DNA of 64,000 nt from Calliopsis andreniformis (Eukaryota > Arthropoda > Insecta > Hymenoptera > Andrenidae), in assembly GCF_051401765.1 (NCBI RefSeq), contig NC_135064.1:26696001-26760000 (forward strand). Reading direction: 5' to 3'. The notes under the pieces are model-generated. The model did not search any database, had not been told where the DNA came from, and was given only the letters and a program-made list of their open reading frames with translations. This document shows positions 45,628 through 60,400 of this stretch, in pieces (the first letter of the stretch is position 1; every line of letters starts with the position of its first letter). A program made the translations under genes and the position numbers.

Positions 45628-48600
45628 GAGCTGTTGCTCGGTCGTAGGTTAGTCACGTCGGAGCGGGCCATCGACTGGAGACTTCGAAGAGAAAGAGGGG
45701 ACCGGGAAGAGAGAGAAGGAGACAGTTTCGGTGGGAGATTAAAACAATGCGGCTGGTCAGATAACGCGGGTGTGACAGCTCTTCGTATCCACGGACCGAA
45801 GACTTGGCTACGCGGATGGACCTTAACGAGGTCCTCTAATAAATAACCGCCAAGTTCGAGTTCCCTTCTCCCTTTATCCGCCTGGACGACTGTCTCTCTC
45901 GACCTTCTCGACTCCTCGTGTTTCAAAAGCCGCACAAGGATGGAAGGCCACGGGGATGGACCTAAACAGGCCCCTAGCACGAAGATGGATGTGCTGCGAG
46001 GCGCCGCCGTCACCTGGCAGCCCTTCTACCAGACTTCCACTGGTACTTTGTGAGCAAGGTTTGGGTCACGACACCTCTCTAGGAAAAAACTACTGATGCT
46101 GCTGCACTATATCGATGTGGACAAACACTGAGCACACGAGCGTTGATTGAGAAATTCGCGGCTCGAAATAGAAAGGCAGCACTAGTTGTATAATTATTTT
46201 TTAAAAAACAATTATGTGACCAGATCTGCTGTTCTATGTCAAGCCGCGAACTTTCTAATCCTCCCTCGTATCACTCTCCACCTACTCGGAATTTCACAAC
46301 ACGGAAACATTGGCACGAATTTTGACCATGGCACGAGGTCCTGCGATATGAGTCACCAGAAGGCAAAAACGCGTCGTCTGAACGTGGTTCAGCGTAAGTC
46401 GAATAAGACGTCTGAACGGACAACGGGGTACGCGTCACGTAGCAATCGAATTGATCTGCGATTCAAGGCGTGCTTCCTTTACTGCGCCGTTCCACGTCGC
46501 TTGTACGGTTTCGTAAGGGCCGTGTATTGATAAGGAGTCACCTACGTGCCGCGGCAAATTTATCTTGCACATATTTTATTCAAACGAGACCTTATTTCCC
46601 CAGGCCGAGCGGTGTAATAAAATGATTTCAGCGCTCAACGAGGATTGGAAACGTTCGCGAGACCGTTACGATAAGGATCCGATAAGGGAACTGCGAAGTT
46701 GGTGCATTGATCGCAGGGAAAATGTAAATGCTGCTTGCACAACAGGTGCCAGGCCAGCGGCGTAAAGTTCGTTCGATCCTGAGGCCGTGTTGAGCCTTTT
46801 CAAAGTCTGAACGCTGACCAATCGAGAATAAGTTTTGAAACGTTCGATGGCATGTGATCATTAAGGGTTCATTTTCTTGAAATTTTCCTCAGTACAGTTC
46901 GACGCGATAGAGTGCAAAATTGGAGGTAGAGTGTCACCTGTTGATCGATGTTCTATCAAGTCTCACGTATACAAGTCTGTACGTAGTACCATTGTGCCTA
47001 TATTTGCTCATCTGCTCCAAAATGTATACCTGTACAATACATCTCTAAGTGTCTAGTTATTCCTCTTCTAACAGTACAGCTTCTGTTTGAACAGATTGTA
47101 TCATTCTCCTAATCCTAGTTCTTATTTTGATAATAATCCTCCAGGATCCCCAAATAATTTGGTCTGACGCACTGAAATTTCACCTTGATTTTGGGTCGTT
47201 ATTTATTTTTGAGAGAACTTCCTCCACGTGTATGCGTGCAGCGGGGTATCAGGATTCCCGGTTCCTGGCTACCGATAATATACGCACTTCAAATTCTATT
47301 AGGTCGCCGGTAGATCCTCGATACCTGTTTGACTCGGTAACCCAAGGGTTTCACTTATCGCCCAGCCGATCTTCTTCACGCATATTATACTCCGGGGAAA
47401 ACAGTACGGGTAAAAAAAAGGACACGGGCACGTCTCCTCTCCGCAGCAACTCTCGTGAGCTCTGCCGCGCGAATAACAGGATCAGGTTACTCTTTTGGAA
47501 AAAGGAAAAGGGACTGGGGAGTGGTATTTCTCGGAGGATCTCCGACCACTGGCGGCGTGTTTGAAAAACATTTCACTGGAGGAAGGGGGTGACCGATCCT
47601 TTTCCGGCGCGTTGCACGTAAGATCTTTCGCTATTTCTTCTTTTCTGACCGACCCGTCGTCGAACTCGCCGCGTTGCTTTTGGAGTTCGACCGTGCGAAA
47701 CTCTCTCCTCGATGACGCAACCCTATCTTCCGAACGAATTTTTTAACACTGAAAATATTTGGAGGACTTCAGCCCTCAGAGAATGAGAGGATTTTTAAGT
47801 GGAGACTACTTTAGAGTTACGAGGCAATCATGCGGGTGACAAGTGGTTATTTGAAGTTGAGCCAAAATGAAGCAAAGAATATTGAAATAACGAAGAAACG
47901 AACGGAACCTGTTCATCATCCAACATTGTCTCATTTTATGAAACTTTTTAATTAAAAAATGTTCAGGGACCTTATAAGTATAAGATTACAGAAGCTGGAA
48001 ATTAATTTGTTACTCGTATGTCCTCATTCTAAAGAAGAGGGGTCGCAAAGCTATCGCGGGCGGGGACGCGCAGTTATTAAAAATAGTGTCCCTTCGGAGG
48101 CCACCCTGACATCTGATGGGAAACATAAATCTCGAACGGATCGTATGATTGACGTCTATTTAATAGAAACGCAACTATACAAGGATGGTGCGGAATAACA
48201 TTAACTCGTCCAGGAGTCGAGGGGGCTGGTCTCTCCTCGACGGGTGGCCATTGTACCCTGGTGGACCCCTGCGAGCTTCGGCCTTTCTCCCATTCTTGTG
48301 CCTGCCAGCTCCCTCGTAAAGTCAAACGTTGACACTAGCCGCAGGACACCGACTCTGTGGCCCCAAAGCTTTCTTTCCCTTTCTATCTGCCTCTATTTCG
48401 CCTCGAACGGACTTTCTCGTGCATCGTTATGTTATTATTACCGAGCCGACCGCAAAGGTGGGCGTGGTGTCATCGACCTCCGATCTCATATTAGAATGAT
48501 CCAGTAGTAGAAATCTGGAAAAGGATGACATACATTAAGATTAGTTAATTAATCTGTGAAGTGAAAGTGTGAGAGAAAGGATGCCAGGGTTTTCTCAAAT

Positions 48601-51600
48601 ACAGTAGAACTTGACTGGTTTGAATTGTGGAGTATCATGAATAATTAGGATCCTGTTGCAAGTACCTGTGACTGTTAAACCTTAATAACTCAACATAAAT
48701 CAGTCCATTTTTCATCAATGCAATTACTTAAATACTACAAGAATTACGTTAGGTAAATTAAAGCCAAGACGCAAAGAGGTGGGTCGTCCTCGCCGCGTTC
48801 GTTAAACTAAGGAGTTTATAGGTACATTAGCAAACTTAACGACCTAATCAAAGCAACAAGCCTCAGAAGAGCCGCAATGGGATTGACACGACCATTTGGA
48901 TACGGGCTTGACGCCTCGGGCTTGAACAGCTATAAGAACAATACCTTTTATTTTTACCCATACCCATACTTTCTGTGTAAACCATCTGTTCTGTACTTCT
49001 TCTTATAGAAATAGTCTTCCTTGATCAAAGAAACCTGAATAGGCCTGTATAAAGAAGATTGACCCCACATTTTCGAAGTTCCCTTTTTTCTTCGAGGTCC
49101 CCGATTCGAGGAAAGTGTAAGGGTGAGAACTCGCGTTCGTGGAAAAAGGTAACGCGATAGCTAGGCTGGATCTTCCGAGATCAAGAGCAGAACTGAACCG
49201 GTGACCGGCTGGTGAACTGGCCGTGGGGGAAGATCGCGAGAGAACAGCCGTGCAACAAGAGGAACACGAGCAGAGGAATAAGAAGAGGCGGAAGGAGAAA
49301 AGGAAGAGGAGGAAAAAGCAGAAGAATGGGCAGAGGAGAGGTTTGCTTTGCGCTTCGTCGGCAAGATCAAGGCGGCGCCACGCCTCCGGACCGCCTCCTC
49401 TAATCATCGGCTCATTACTCATTAGTACTAATGAGGCACGCGCGCCATCTATACCTCTACCTACGACCAGATACAACACCTAGGAACACTGACTGAATAC
49501 CTGGCACAATGGCCCCCACTGGAGCATACCAGTGTATATCGTGTACACTGAAAGCTCTACTGACTCGATAACGTGCACGCAACCGGCTACGTGACCCTCC
49601 TGCTCATGGGATCCAGCAGAACAGATCGATATAACCTGCTCCAAAATGTGTATCGTGAAATGGAACCATTTAACGGAAGGTCAGGTGATGATGATTAACG
49701 ATGGACTTAATGAAGAACGTCTCCAACCGCTCACGTTCATTATGGAGATTCGTGCGCCCGAATACTATGACCGTTATGGTTCCTAAGGTCAATTCTCTCT
49801 AAACTCCAAACCACTAGGAATGTAGAATCTGGGTATCTTTTTTCAGTCTGAAAATGAAATGGAGAAGTGTTCGGAATATTTAAGTGTTCGTAACTGAGAT
49901 TAGTTACTAAGCGAGTCACAAGTTTTGTGAGTGAAAAAAAATTGTACTTTACAGAAATTTAGGCTTTAGTGAACAGCTCATTTCAAAAACTATGATTAGT
50001 TAAAACTTCTATTAATCTAGAGATAGCTGAGGGCTAACCGAGTCATCCGATACTAAGAAGGGGTGGTTTCTGGAGCGAACATTGTTTACTTGACTGATAC
50101 ATGATTATGCCACAGTTATTCGTTAAATACTGCTTACTTCAACCTAAGTGTGTAGGTTACACACAGAACTCAGTTTCTCAGTGTTTCGTCACGCAAGCGC
50201 AGTTTCTCTGTCGCCTCGTGCTCAGGCGCAGGGGATGGTGTTTGATCTCCTGGACGGAGCATCCCCCGTTTCCCATAAAACCAGCCATGACATCGTGCCC
50301 AGTGAAGCGACCACGTGTGACGAACGTTCGCGCAGAACCGCGTCTCGTTACATCCGTCACAGCCGTCGGTCCGTAAAATTGGCGCCACCTGCCACCCTCC
50401 CGAAATCCTGCTTCCCGTTGCTGCTGGTGCAGATTCTGACTCATCCCATCGCCTCGAAGTATTTAATGCATTTATAATACCAGATTTAATGACCCTTGGC
50501 CTGTCTTCTCGCCTGGAATTTATTACAAATTGAACATTCCTGGTACAGAAAGAAAACATGGTCTCCAGTCGAGGAGAGCAGTATGAGAATGTTGGGGATC
50601 TTGAATTGTGAGTTATGAATCAGTAGTAGAATACTACGTTAGCCTTAAAAAGTTAATATAGAAATTATCAAAATTTCGGTAGATTGTTATTAAACATAAA
50701 TAACTAAAAATACCTAGGTACTATAGAAACATTCCACTATTACGTATAAGTGTAGCCTATGATAATTTCTTGGACCTATAGGTTCTATTCAGATTCGCTT
50801 CAGAAACCATAAGCATGCAATTAAGACACCTCTTACATAAATTCCTCGAATAGAAAGTGACTTAATTAACGCAACGAGGTTCAGAAAGTCATTAGTTCTT
50901 TCAGCTTAAGGGAATAAAGAACCATTACATTACATTAATCCACGCAACTATAGGGGAGCTTGATGTGGTTGTGTTGGAGATGGGCAGGCTTTGATGTACA
51001 AAGTATAATGTGATTGTTTCCGAGCGAACAGCCCCGCTAGGGTTGCTGCAGTCTCGCTCCACCGGTGATGACTTCATCCCCATCTGATCCCGATTTCCTA
51101 TCCATTTTAGAAGCTCCTGTGAAAACTCGCACTCCAATAAAACACACTTCAGGGTACACTCTCCATAAGACAGCCAGTTCCACTTTTTTCTCCATGCCCA
51201 AATAACTTCGCTATTTACTCGATTCTCCTCTGAACCTATGTACCCATCATCTCAAACTCCAGAAACATCAAACGCTCGTAAACAGGATACCAGGCAGCGG
51301 TAAACAGAAGTTGTCCTCGTATTTATAAGCAGGGCCACCTGTTTGTGTCAAAAATAGGGCAAATACGAACGGAACTGCGAAAAAGGAGAGAGATCGGAAA
51401 GAACAAAGCACGCAGATAGACCCCGGCCGCATTGTCCCGCGGCTGTTTGCGTCCGTTTCTGTCCCTGCGTAGAAACGACCGACTCTTTGTGCCTCTTGGT
51501 GTTTTCGCCGTGCACCACCGGGTTCTCTCGCCAACTGCGGCCAAAGGATTACCAGAGAAATCCTTTAATGGCATTGTTGGCATTTGAATAACACGAAATA

Positions 51601-54600
51601 TGATATGAGATCAGAACCTAGTTCCCTCCACCCTTTCTTGCTTGATCTTTAAAGCTCGAACTTGGGGGTCCTATGGTATAGGGTTACGGTCCTGTTCTAC
51701 GCCGTTGTCCGTCCGGATTAATTGTTGGCAGCTCGTCGATGTGCGTCGAGATACTGGCGAAAACTGTTCCTTTTTCTTCCAGCCACGTTTCTCCACTGAG
51801 GAATAGTGTTGTCTTCACTGACAAGCTGATGTCGCCAGGTCTCATCTGTTTCGCCACTGTTGTTCTGCTATCACTTATGAAGAATCGAAAAAGGGTGTTG
51901 TTTGACAGGTATTTGGAGTAAATCTTAGTAAAGCTGCAATTGGTCTGGAAGAAAAGACGCGGACTGTACAAAGACAGATAGTGAGGGAAATAAAGGCAAA
52001 TAAAAAGGAATGCCTATTACAAGGTACGGTGGTTGGCTAAGTGAAAGGCATCACGAAAGCGACACAATCCACTGGGGAATGGTTGAAAAATCGAAGCTCT
52101 AAGCGTTTAAGTTATTATGACTGGGAATCAACTTGTTAACGTCATTTCGCGCGTGAGCGACTACTGGTCACCTCGGTGCTACACCGTGACTGCTATTTTT
52201 CCTGAAGAACGTCCATAAACCGGACACTTTAGACGTACGGCGAACGCACTACGATCTATTTAACATTCACGGCGCTACGACGCGCCAGGACGAGGAATGA
52301 ATACCTTAGTCTTACCGGCTCGTTGCCGCGACCGTAAAGTTTATTTTTACCAGTTGCGGAGAGGAATCGATGAGATAACGCACGCGAACCTGCCGTGCGG
52401 ACTCACGGTGAAAAAAGTTATTAACGCGTCTGATACGCGCCTTGAATTCGATAAAGCGACACGGAAATGCATTTACCTTCGTCAATATAATTACACGTAA
52501 ATATGGATGTCTCGTAAATACTGTTATCCATTATCTGAGTTTTCAAACTGCATTCCTAGAGTTGTGCAACAAGAAACAGTGAAGGTTTCGTGGTATGTTT
52601 TTAATACTTTTCTTGTAAAGGATCTGTGTGTACATGCCTCAAAAAAATCATTCTACAAAAATTGTATATAAACCAGGGTACAGTAGACCACAGATTGAGA
52701 TTTAATAATAGTAGTCTTAGTAGTAATAGTCTTAATAGTAGTCTACCAATAACAAAATTATTCATTAAGAGGTTAATTCAGAATCGTAGGTAATTCTGAA
52801 ACACTTTTGTTTTTTTAATTTTTGCTATACTAAATGCGAAAAGGTGTACATTTCTCTCGATTAATGCTCCCCGTTTATCACCAAATTCAAATTATCTAAA
52901 CTACACATTCAGACTTGTCACTTGTCGAGTTTCCTCCCACATTTCCACTTGCTTGTCCTCGCGTTTGATCACTCTCGAAATGCCTCAGCAAGTCGGCCTC
53001 AGGCTCTCGTTAATCGCCCCACTCTTATTTTGATTTCAGGTGAGTAATCGAGCAACTTTGTTTCTTACAACAATTTGCCAGTCTCGAACGAGCGAGGTCG
53101 AGTTTAGTCAGCGGCGGTGAGTAAATTCCCATTATTTACTCTTGAGCAGGAGTTCAGGCGCGAAATAAGACGCGACAAACGTACTGTTACGGCTGCCGCG
53201 TCCGCCAATCCATGCGTCTCCGCGGTTCCCCGGGAACGCGGCTGGTGAAATGGCTCTGTGCTTGCTGTTTCGAAATTACGAGTGTAAACAGTCGATATAG
53301 TTAGAGCTTTTCGAGAACTGAGGGTGTTTGGGAGCAGGAGATGACTCGAGTGAAAAGGCCACGATGGTGTAGCGAAAAGATGAGCATTAAGAGAACGAGA
53401 GGAAAATGGGATAAAAAGGAGAAAGGGAATCGTAGGACTGGGTAATAATTTAGACGAAAGGACGCATCAATCCTGATGACCCTCCGCCCCTCTAGTTCCT
53501 TGCCACTGGCTCGTCCAGAAATAGAGCGAAGCTTGTAGTACTGTTTTTCACTATCCCACTTCCGCCACTGTGCCCACAGTCTAGTTCGTTGTCTCCCTCG
53601 GGGAAAAGCTGGATGACTACCGATTTTCCCTTATTGCCGCTTGCCACGCGACACCCGCGCCCCTGGCCTCACACTTTTTCGACATAAATCTCCGCTGACT
53701 CGTCCATAGCTACCATGGCGTCCGAAACTAATCAAATTCTTGCTCGAATCCGCGCGATTTCCACTCATAGACCACTCCTGCGTGACAGATCGATGTTGAT
53801 TCCTGACGCAGCTTCATTGCTGTATTTTTTTGTTGTTTGCACGGATGGCATGTTTTATTGGAGTAAATTGAGAAATTATAGTGAAAAGTTTGTGACGTGG
53901 TTTTACGAGATTTGGAAATTTCTAAATGTACAAAATTCTGTACAAGATTTTTGAATAATGGGAGAAGCAACTTTTGTGACACAGTCTTCTTCACTTGTTC
54001 CTGCAGTCGATGATTAATTATATTTTGTCTGCACTTAGCTCGTCCTTTACCCCTTTCTTTACTAACGATGTTATAGAGGTCGTCGTTGAGAGCGTGATTC
54101 AATTTGCTTATCCCTTTCCAGTGGGGTGTCTGTACGTGTGCGAGTTGACAGAAAGCATGCAATTGCAAAGTCAGGAATAAAAATGTAATTTTAATTGGAA
54201 ACTCCAATCTCACAAAACTTACAAAAATTCATAAATCTTTCTCGACGCGTTACCAATCAAATATTCCCCATCGAGGGAGTCGTTTATCTCAATTTGCCAA
54301 AAAATCCTTCCATGAAATATAATCTTCGATATCCATATTTTGTCGAAAATTACGTTCAAAAAGTGATGAAGCCACGTGTCGTTGGTCTCAATTTTAATAA
54401 GCCAGAGTGTTTCCCGTCATAAAGGAAACTTCAGCGCTCCGTTACGCCGCAACCCTGAATTATTCAATCAGTGATGGCATTTTTCACCAGTGGGGCATTC
54501 TAGCTTCGGGCGACGCGATCACGTTAATAATACATATTCAACGCAAATATACGTTTCCACGGATTACCTCGAGGCAGCGGTCCTTAAAAGCGGTAGCACT

Positions 54601-57402
54601 TAGCGCCAAGTTTCCGCCACTTAAAATCTCCAGTAGACGCGTTAAAACAACGATTTAAGGGGGTGGTTAAAGTCCTCCAAAGAGAGTAGAGTGGCCGGAA
54701 GATCGGGATGGTGATTTATTAAAGCGCGTTTCAACGCATTTGCCCTAATACATCTCGCAGTGGGCACGTAGGAGGGGCAACGCGTTTCGAGGAGCGGTGT
54801 TTAGACTCAAGTGAGAACAAAGGGCGCCGCCCGCTCAGCGTTGGAGACTCGCCGCGCTCTGTTTCAGAACATTAGCCAGATCACCGGATGCCCGTGACAC
54901 TTTTCTCACCCACTCGAGTGTCGTTATCTGCACGACGAGGCCGTAAAACCGAGTCGAGTCTTCGCGCTGGTTTCTTATTAAAAAGTTCACTTCACAGTCC
55001 CCACGGAACGACAAAAAACCTTGCGACCAGCAGGAGAGACCGTCTTCGTTATCGCGAGATCGTCGAATAGTCTTCGAAGCTGCTCTCAATCCGACTTGGC
55101 AGATAAGCTTAAGCGACGGAACACTCGGTCGCGGGATCGTAAGATCGTTAATTGCCATCACTTTGTGCTGTGCCGCGCGCGGTCCTGATGGTCAACGATT
55201 GTTCAGACAACTCGTGACGCGTGCGATAATGTCTCGTGGCGAACTTCATAAAGGAGAGATTACTCGGCTAGTTACATTATCTTATTAAACCTCGATACCC
55301 CGAAAGCCCGTTTTGCTTATCTGCCGCATTAATATTAGCCACTTAGGACAGATAAATCCTGAGGCTGTGAACACCGGTAGGTAATTAGCGATCTCGCGTG
55401 TGACGCAGCATGAGTAGAGACCTGAATTCGTGATTCCTGGCCTTTGGCTACAGCCGTGTATCGTTTAGCTTCTCAAAATATCAGCCAGGGAAACTCTTCG
55501 TGGTTAGAGAAAATGTTGATTAAAACAATAAGATCGTTGCCGAAGATGTTGCGTGATAAGACTCGTTTAGGTTGGTAAACGCAAACGTACTGCTCCCAGA
55601 AGGGTTTTTCGGTCGATCAGAGATACTGCTCGTCATTTCTTGAGTTGCTTTCCAGAAGATCTCGCGTGACAATGTTTTCATTCGCTCGAGACACCGCGCG
55701 ACACCCCTGGCTCGACTTCATCAATGTTTCATACGCATGCAACGATCGCAACCCCCAGTGTACGGCCGATACACTAAGTGGTTTTGCTCATAAAGCTGCA
55801 ATGTTTCGCAGGATAATGTTGTCAGTAAGTGGTTTCAAGTAGCAGGGCGAGTATCATGATGGCGAGAGCGCACATGTGACCCCAGAAGGAGTTTGTCAAG
55901 GAATGTTGTTGCTTATTGGAGCTTATTATCGTTATAGGTAGTCCGCTCTACCGAAGTAGACTATTTAAGTAGAACCTCGATCAGCTTTGAACACCTGCCA
56001 TTGCCAGAGCGTAAAACTAATTTTCCATATAAGTAATATAGAATTGTATTAAGCTAACATAAATTTCAATCCATTTTCGTTCAGGGAATATAAAATTTCG
56101 TTGTGTAAAATTGAATTTCTCGTAAATAATTACTTGCATAATCCCTGCAGTAAGTACTTGCAATATACGATGCAGTATTTCTTTCGATATCAGTTCATTA
56201 ATTACAAAGTATAAAAACGACTCATAGTCCATAGTGTTAGTTCAGTTTTCCACACTTAATCGAATCTTGTTTGCACGCTCCACTGAACCGGGACACGCAC
56301 GAAACGATTAGAAAATTGTGGAATCGTATAACTCGTTTCGACATTATTACTCCCTTCAGAGCGAGTGGCACGCTTATTAGTATATTTTCATTCCAATGAA
56401 ATTATTGTCGACGCGAAATCGCATCTCTGGACTTATCTCGAGGCTCTATCTATTCTCCACGATATTTACTTGCCCCTCTACTTCGTGCATTCTAAAAAAG
56501 TTTCAAATTTCAAAGCCTATATTTTCCCCCCTCCTTTCGACATGATTTGGTGTCGCGACTTGGCCCAAGGGGGTGCGAGAAGGGGACACTCGCGTTATTT
56601 TTATAATCTCGTTTTGCCGGCTCCGAAGCTTGAGCGGTCTCAGCGTGTCGCTGGTTGCTCTCGCCAGAGATCCGCGTGCCATCAAGAGAAAAAGAAATCG
56701 TTCGTGGGGTATCGCGTTACCGATCGGTGGGTAAGGCTCTTGTCTCCACTCTTTTTTCTCCCCTTTGCTGGAAGGGCCAAAAGGGTTGAAGAGTAAGCGC
56801 GCGCGCTGGCAGGGTCAATAAAACCTGACGATATCGAGGACGTGACATGTGGGTCAATGAAACAATTAAAAGACTCATTATTCAAATAATCATGAAAGTG
56901 CATGGTTATAGTTACGCAGCATCCTTTGGTCCGACTTTCTATTTTTTCAAGCTACCTAAGACAACAATTACTTCGCTTTTACTCTGTGAATAGATTCACC
57001 TACCTTTTAGCAAGTAGCTTCACGCGCCTAATAGGTGTACGTAACTATAACCAGACACCTTTGCCTTGCCTACTCGCAAATTATGAACAGCGAGATCGCA
57101 AGCTCTTTTCAATTCATAAAAGAGCCCCTCAAGTCCCGCTTAACCCCTCCTCTAAAACACTCGCGAACATCGCGTATTGTAATGATCAGTTAAGTAATAA
57201 AATTCCGTCGGGAACAATGCGACAAAGGAGAAGCAAAGGAGAGGCGAAAAGGAGAGATCAGGGAAGAGAAAGCGTAAGAAGGAGCGCGTAGGCAGAGCGG
57301 CCGCGATCCTCGCGCGCTGGTACGAGCGTGTCGGCTCGGAGAGACTTCTCTCGTTCTTCAGGGCGATCCCGGGCCGGTTCCCCCGGCTGCTGGGACCTCC
57401 GC

Positions 57403-57408
57403 TATAAA
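57403..57408 (+). promoter_or_regulatory. Candidate TATA core promoter in a GC-rich island
   Basis: tataaaa at 57403 lies in gggacctccgctataaaacg, preceded by about 110 bases of GC-rich, CpG-rich DNA (57290-57400) and followed by a purine-rich leader-like stretch. An ATG frame (57770-58033, starting MDECVALQTTPERCAYLARA) opens 360 bases downstream but matches nothing known. It could be an alternative neurobeachin promoter, a noncoding transcript in the mab-21 domain, or chance. Confidence 0.3.
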
Positions 57409-60400
57409 ACGCTCAGATAAAGCCGCGATGTTTATATGCGGGGATCGCAGCGAGAGCAGAGAGGAGTGCCGTGTAGAAGGAGAGATATACCTGCTGGCCG
57501 CGCGCCGACAAAATAATAAGACAAAAGCCGGGGGTGGACAACGCGAAGAGCGAGCGAGCAGGGGGGCGGCCAGACGAATCGAGGGACGACAAGGACGAGA
57601 AACGGGGGAAAAGAGGATTACGGAGCGAGAAAGCCACCGGGAGGGCGGAAAAGGACAGGGCAGGGGGAAGGAGAAATAGAAGGAGGGAGCCGCGTCGTAT
57701 CAGAGACGGTAGATAGGTCGGGGGACAGAAGGGGGGCAGCCAGAAAAGGAGAAAACCGGACAGGAATGCATGGATGAATGCGTTGCGTTGCAGACTACAC
57801 CCGAGCGCTGCGCTTATCTCGCGCGAGCGAGCCGAGCTCTCATTAAACTCCTCTCTGTGTGGCTTCATCGGCTTCGATTGATCGCGAGGGACCACGTACG
57901 CGAACCCTGCGCACCCTGCGTGTTTGTAATTTGCGCGAGCACGCCGAGGTTCATAGATGTCACGCGTGTGTCGGCATTTGCCTGCTGTCTTGCGATCTTA
58001 GAGCCTTGTCGAAAGGGGTTGTGGTCCTCTTAGAGCATAGTCATGTGTATCAGAGTAGGTAAACGTGGCTTTTGTATTCGATCTACTTGTTCGAAGTTTT
58101 TGAAAGGAAGAAGAATTGCAGCACCAAAGATAAGGTGGGAGAGTAGATTATTAGATCGTAGATTTTCAGAACCCATGTCGATTGTCTTATTAATTTGGCA
58201 AGTAAAATTGTAGAATTTTTAGATATACCTAGAATACATATATTTCAGAAATATACTACTTAGTATTCAGGTGTGTCCCACTGATCTAGCTTTTTAAATT
58301 TGAGAACCCGTTTAAGTAATTTGCTGGTAATAATAATGGGTTAGGTGACACAGAATTGGTAATAATTTAAATTCATATCTAATAAAGTTCTAGAGCTTTA
58401 GGAAAGGAAACCACGAAAACACTTTAAACAATTCCATTTCTCATAGCAATACAGACGCTGTGTCTTACCCTTACCTCTAGACAATCCTACGTAGTGTGTC
58501 AATGTTGCTCCGACCCAGCGCAGCCCACGCCACATAAGGTTACGTTGATGTGTAGCAACGAAGATTGTTGCAGCCACGCAACATGTAACTGCCGCTCATT
58601 TCCTTTTTTCTCACTGTTTCGAACATTGTACGATTCGTTTCCACACGGTTTGCTGCCTTTGTTTCTGCACTGCCACGGACATCTGCCGCGGCGAGGATGA
58701 ATTTCAAGACCGGATCGTAGAGGCGGTTCGACGTATAGAATCTGTACAGGCTTCGCAAGAACGTCGCGACAAAAAAAAAGGAAAGCGGGTACCCTCATTA
58801 GCATACCATGTCTGGATCTCCTCCACCCTTCTTCTTTTTCTCTCTACGTCTTGCTCGTCGCTCCTCCGCGATACTCGCCACTTTGATAACTTCGACGGAC
58901 CTGCGGTCGTAACTTCCATCGCTTCCTTTTCGCTGGACCGCGGCGTTCTGTTGGATCTAGGGGGTTTCGTAATCTCGTTCATTCTGTGCGAACGATCGAG
59001 ACTATAAATTGAGTCCCCGACGAAAACTTGCTTCTAAATTCTTCCTTGCAAGGGGACAGTTAAGGTCTGCGAAATGTATCGTCGCTCGTTTGATGTGCTG
59101 CTTAACGAATCATTAAATTAATTTTCTATTAGACTGTGAAGTTTATTATTACGTCCTTCTATCAGTGAGGTATCATTTATATTGTGGAGAACAGCATTTT
59201 AAAGCATTTTCATGGCATAGGCTAAAAGTTGGCTAACTTTTTAAATAAGATGTAATAACAGATTTCTTTATAACTTTGATATTTTTTCACCTTTTCCAAG
59301 TTGATGACTTATTAATTTTCTAACTTCATTTGGAGGTACAAAGTATTCTTGGAAAAAAATATATTGTATTGGCAATCTTCGTGCTTCGTAATCGCATGAA
59401 TAATGTCCATTAATTTCCATTGTTTATACTTTTATACATTTGCGACCATCATGGTCGTTTCAACTTCCATTTAGGTTGAAAAGGACTTTGTTCGAGGAGA
59501 ACAGAAGCGATAAATTCCCTTTCCATGTAAGTTTTCGCAAAAAATTCGCGTGCTAAGAGTCCTTTATTCGGTCTCCGTGCGATCGATTTAATCTCGCGAT
59601 CAAAAGAAAAGCGGTCGGCCGACGAGCGAGGAAATGTGAAATCGTTCGATCGTCTCAGAAATAAATAAATGCCTAACATTGTCGTTGGTTTGCTACATAA
59701 GAAACGGTCGTCGTTTTAATTAAAACTGAAGACGAACGGCACACGCGACAGTATTATAAGATCATTGCCAAATTTGCCGGTTTCGTAGCGTGAATACTAT
59801 CAGACCTTAGTCTCGTAACGATCGTGGATTAAATATTAAGTGGCCATGTGCACAACAAATTACCACAGTGAATAAATTTGCATGTTTATCTAATTATTAC
59901 CGTGGCTTTAAAAAGGAGCCGGAGAAGAAACAAAACTCAGTATAAAAATTGTAGAATTGTAATAAGTAGGTATCAAGCGTGAGAGACTCAGTCAGTAAGA
60001 TAACTTCTGAATTACCTCGTTTTCGCAAATCATCTAATGTCACAACTAGACATACGTAATGGTTCATCGAATCTGTAGATTAGACGGATATATTAATTAA
60101 ATTATCAATATTTCTTGGCCAGTAGTCAGTGTCAATTCGAAAGACATTTATTAAGACGGAGCTGCAGATTTTGCTGGTTACACTGCATACATTATGCACA
60201 CGCACCGTTTCCACGTACAAGACTATTTGAAGTTTCTTTGATGCACGTACGGTAAACACGGATATTAGTAATTGTTGTTTGAATTGCTGCCAGTTTTGCG
60301 CTCGTTTGCGTCAGTTAAGTGGATGCTCCCATCAGTTTGGTAGCTTGAAACCTATTACACAGGGAAATCGCTTCTTACTGGTTCCAGAACTTATGTCTGC

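Noticed and set aside
53728..54213. 161-codon minus-strand frame with a signal-peptide-like start
   Set aside because: It opens with GTG, not ATG, and has no ATG until near its end; a eukaryotic start is not supported.
57413..57895. 160-codon minus-strand frame
   Set aside because: Low-complexity Leu/Pro/Ser from the complement of a purine-rich stretch.
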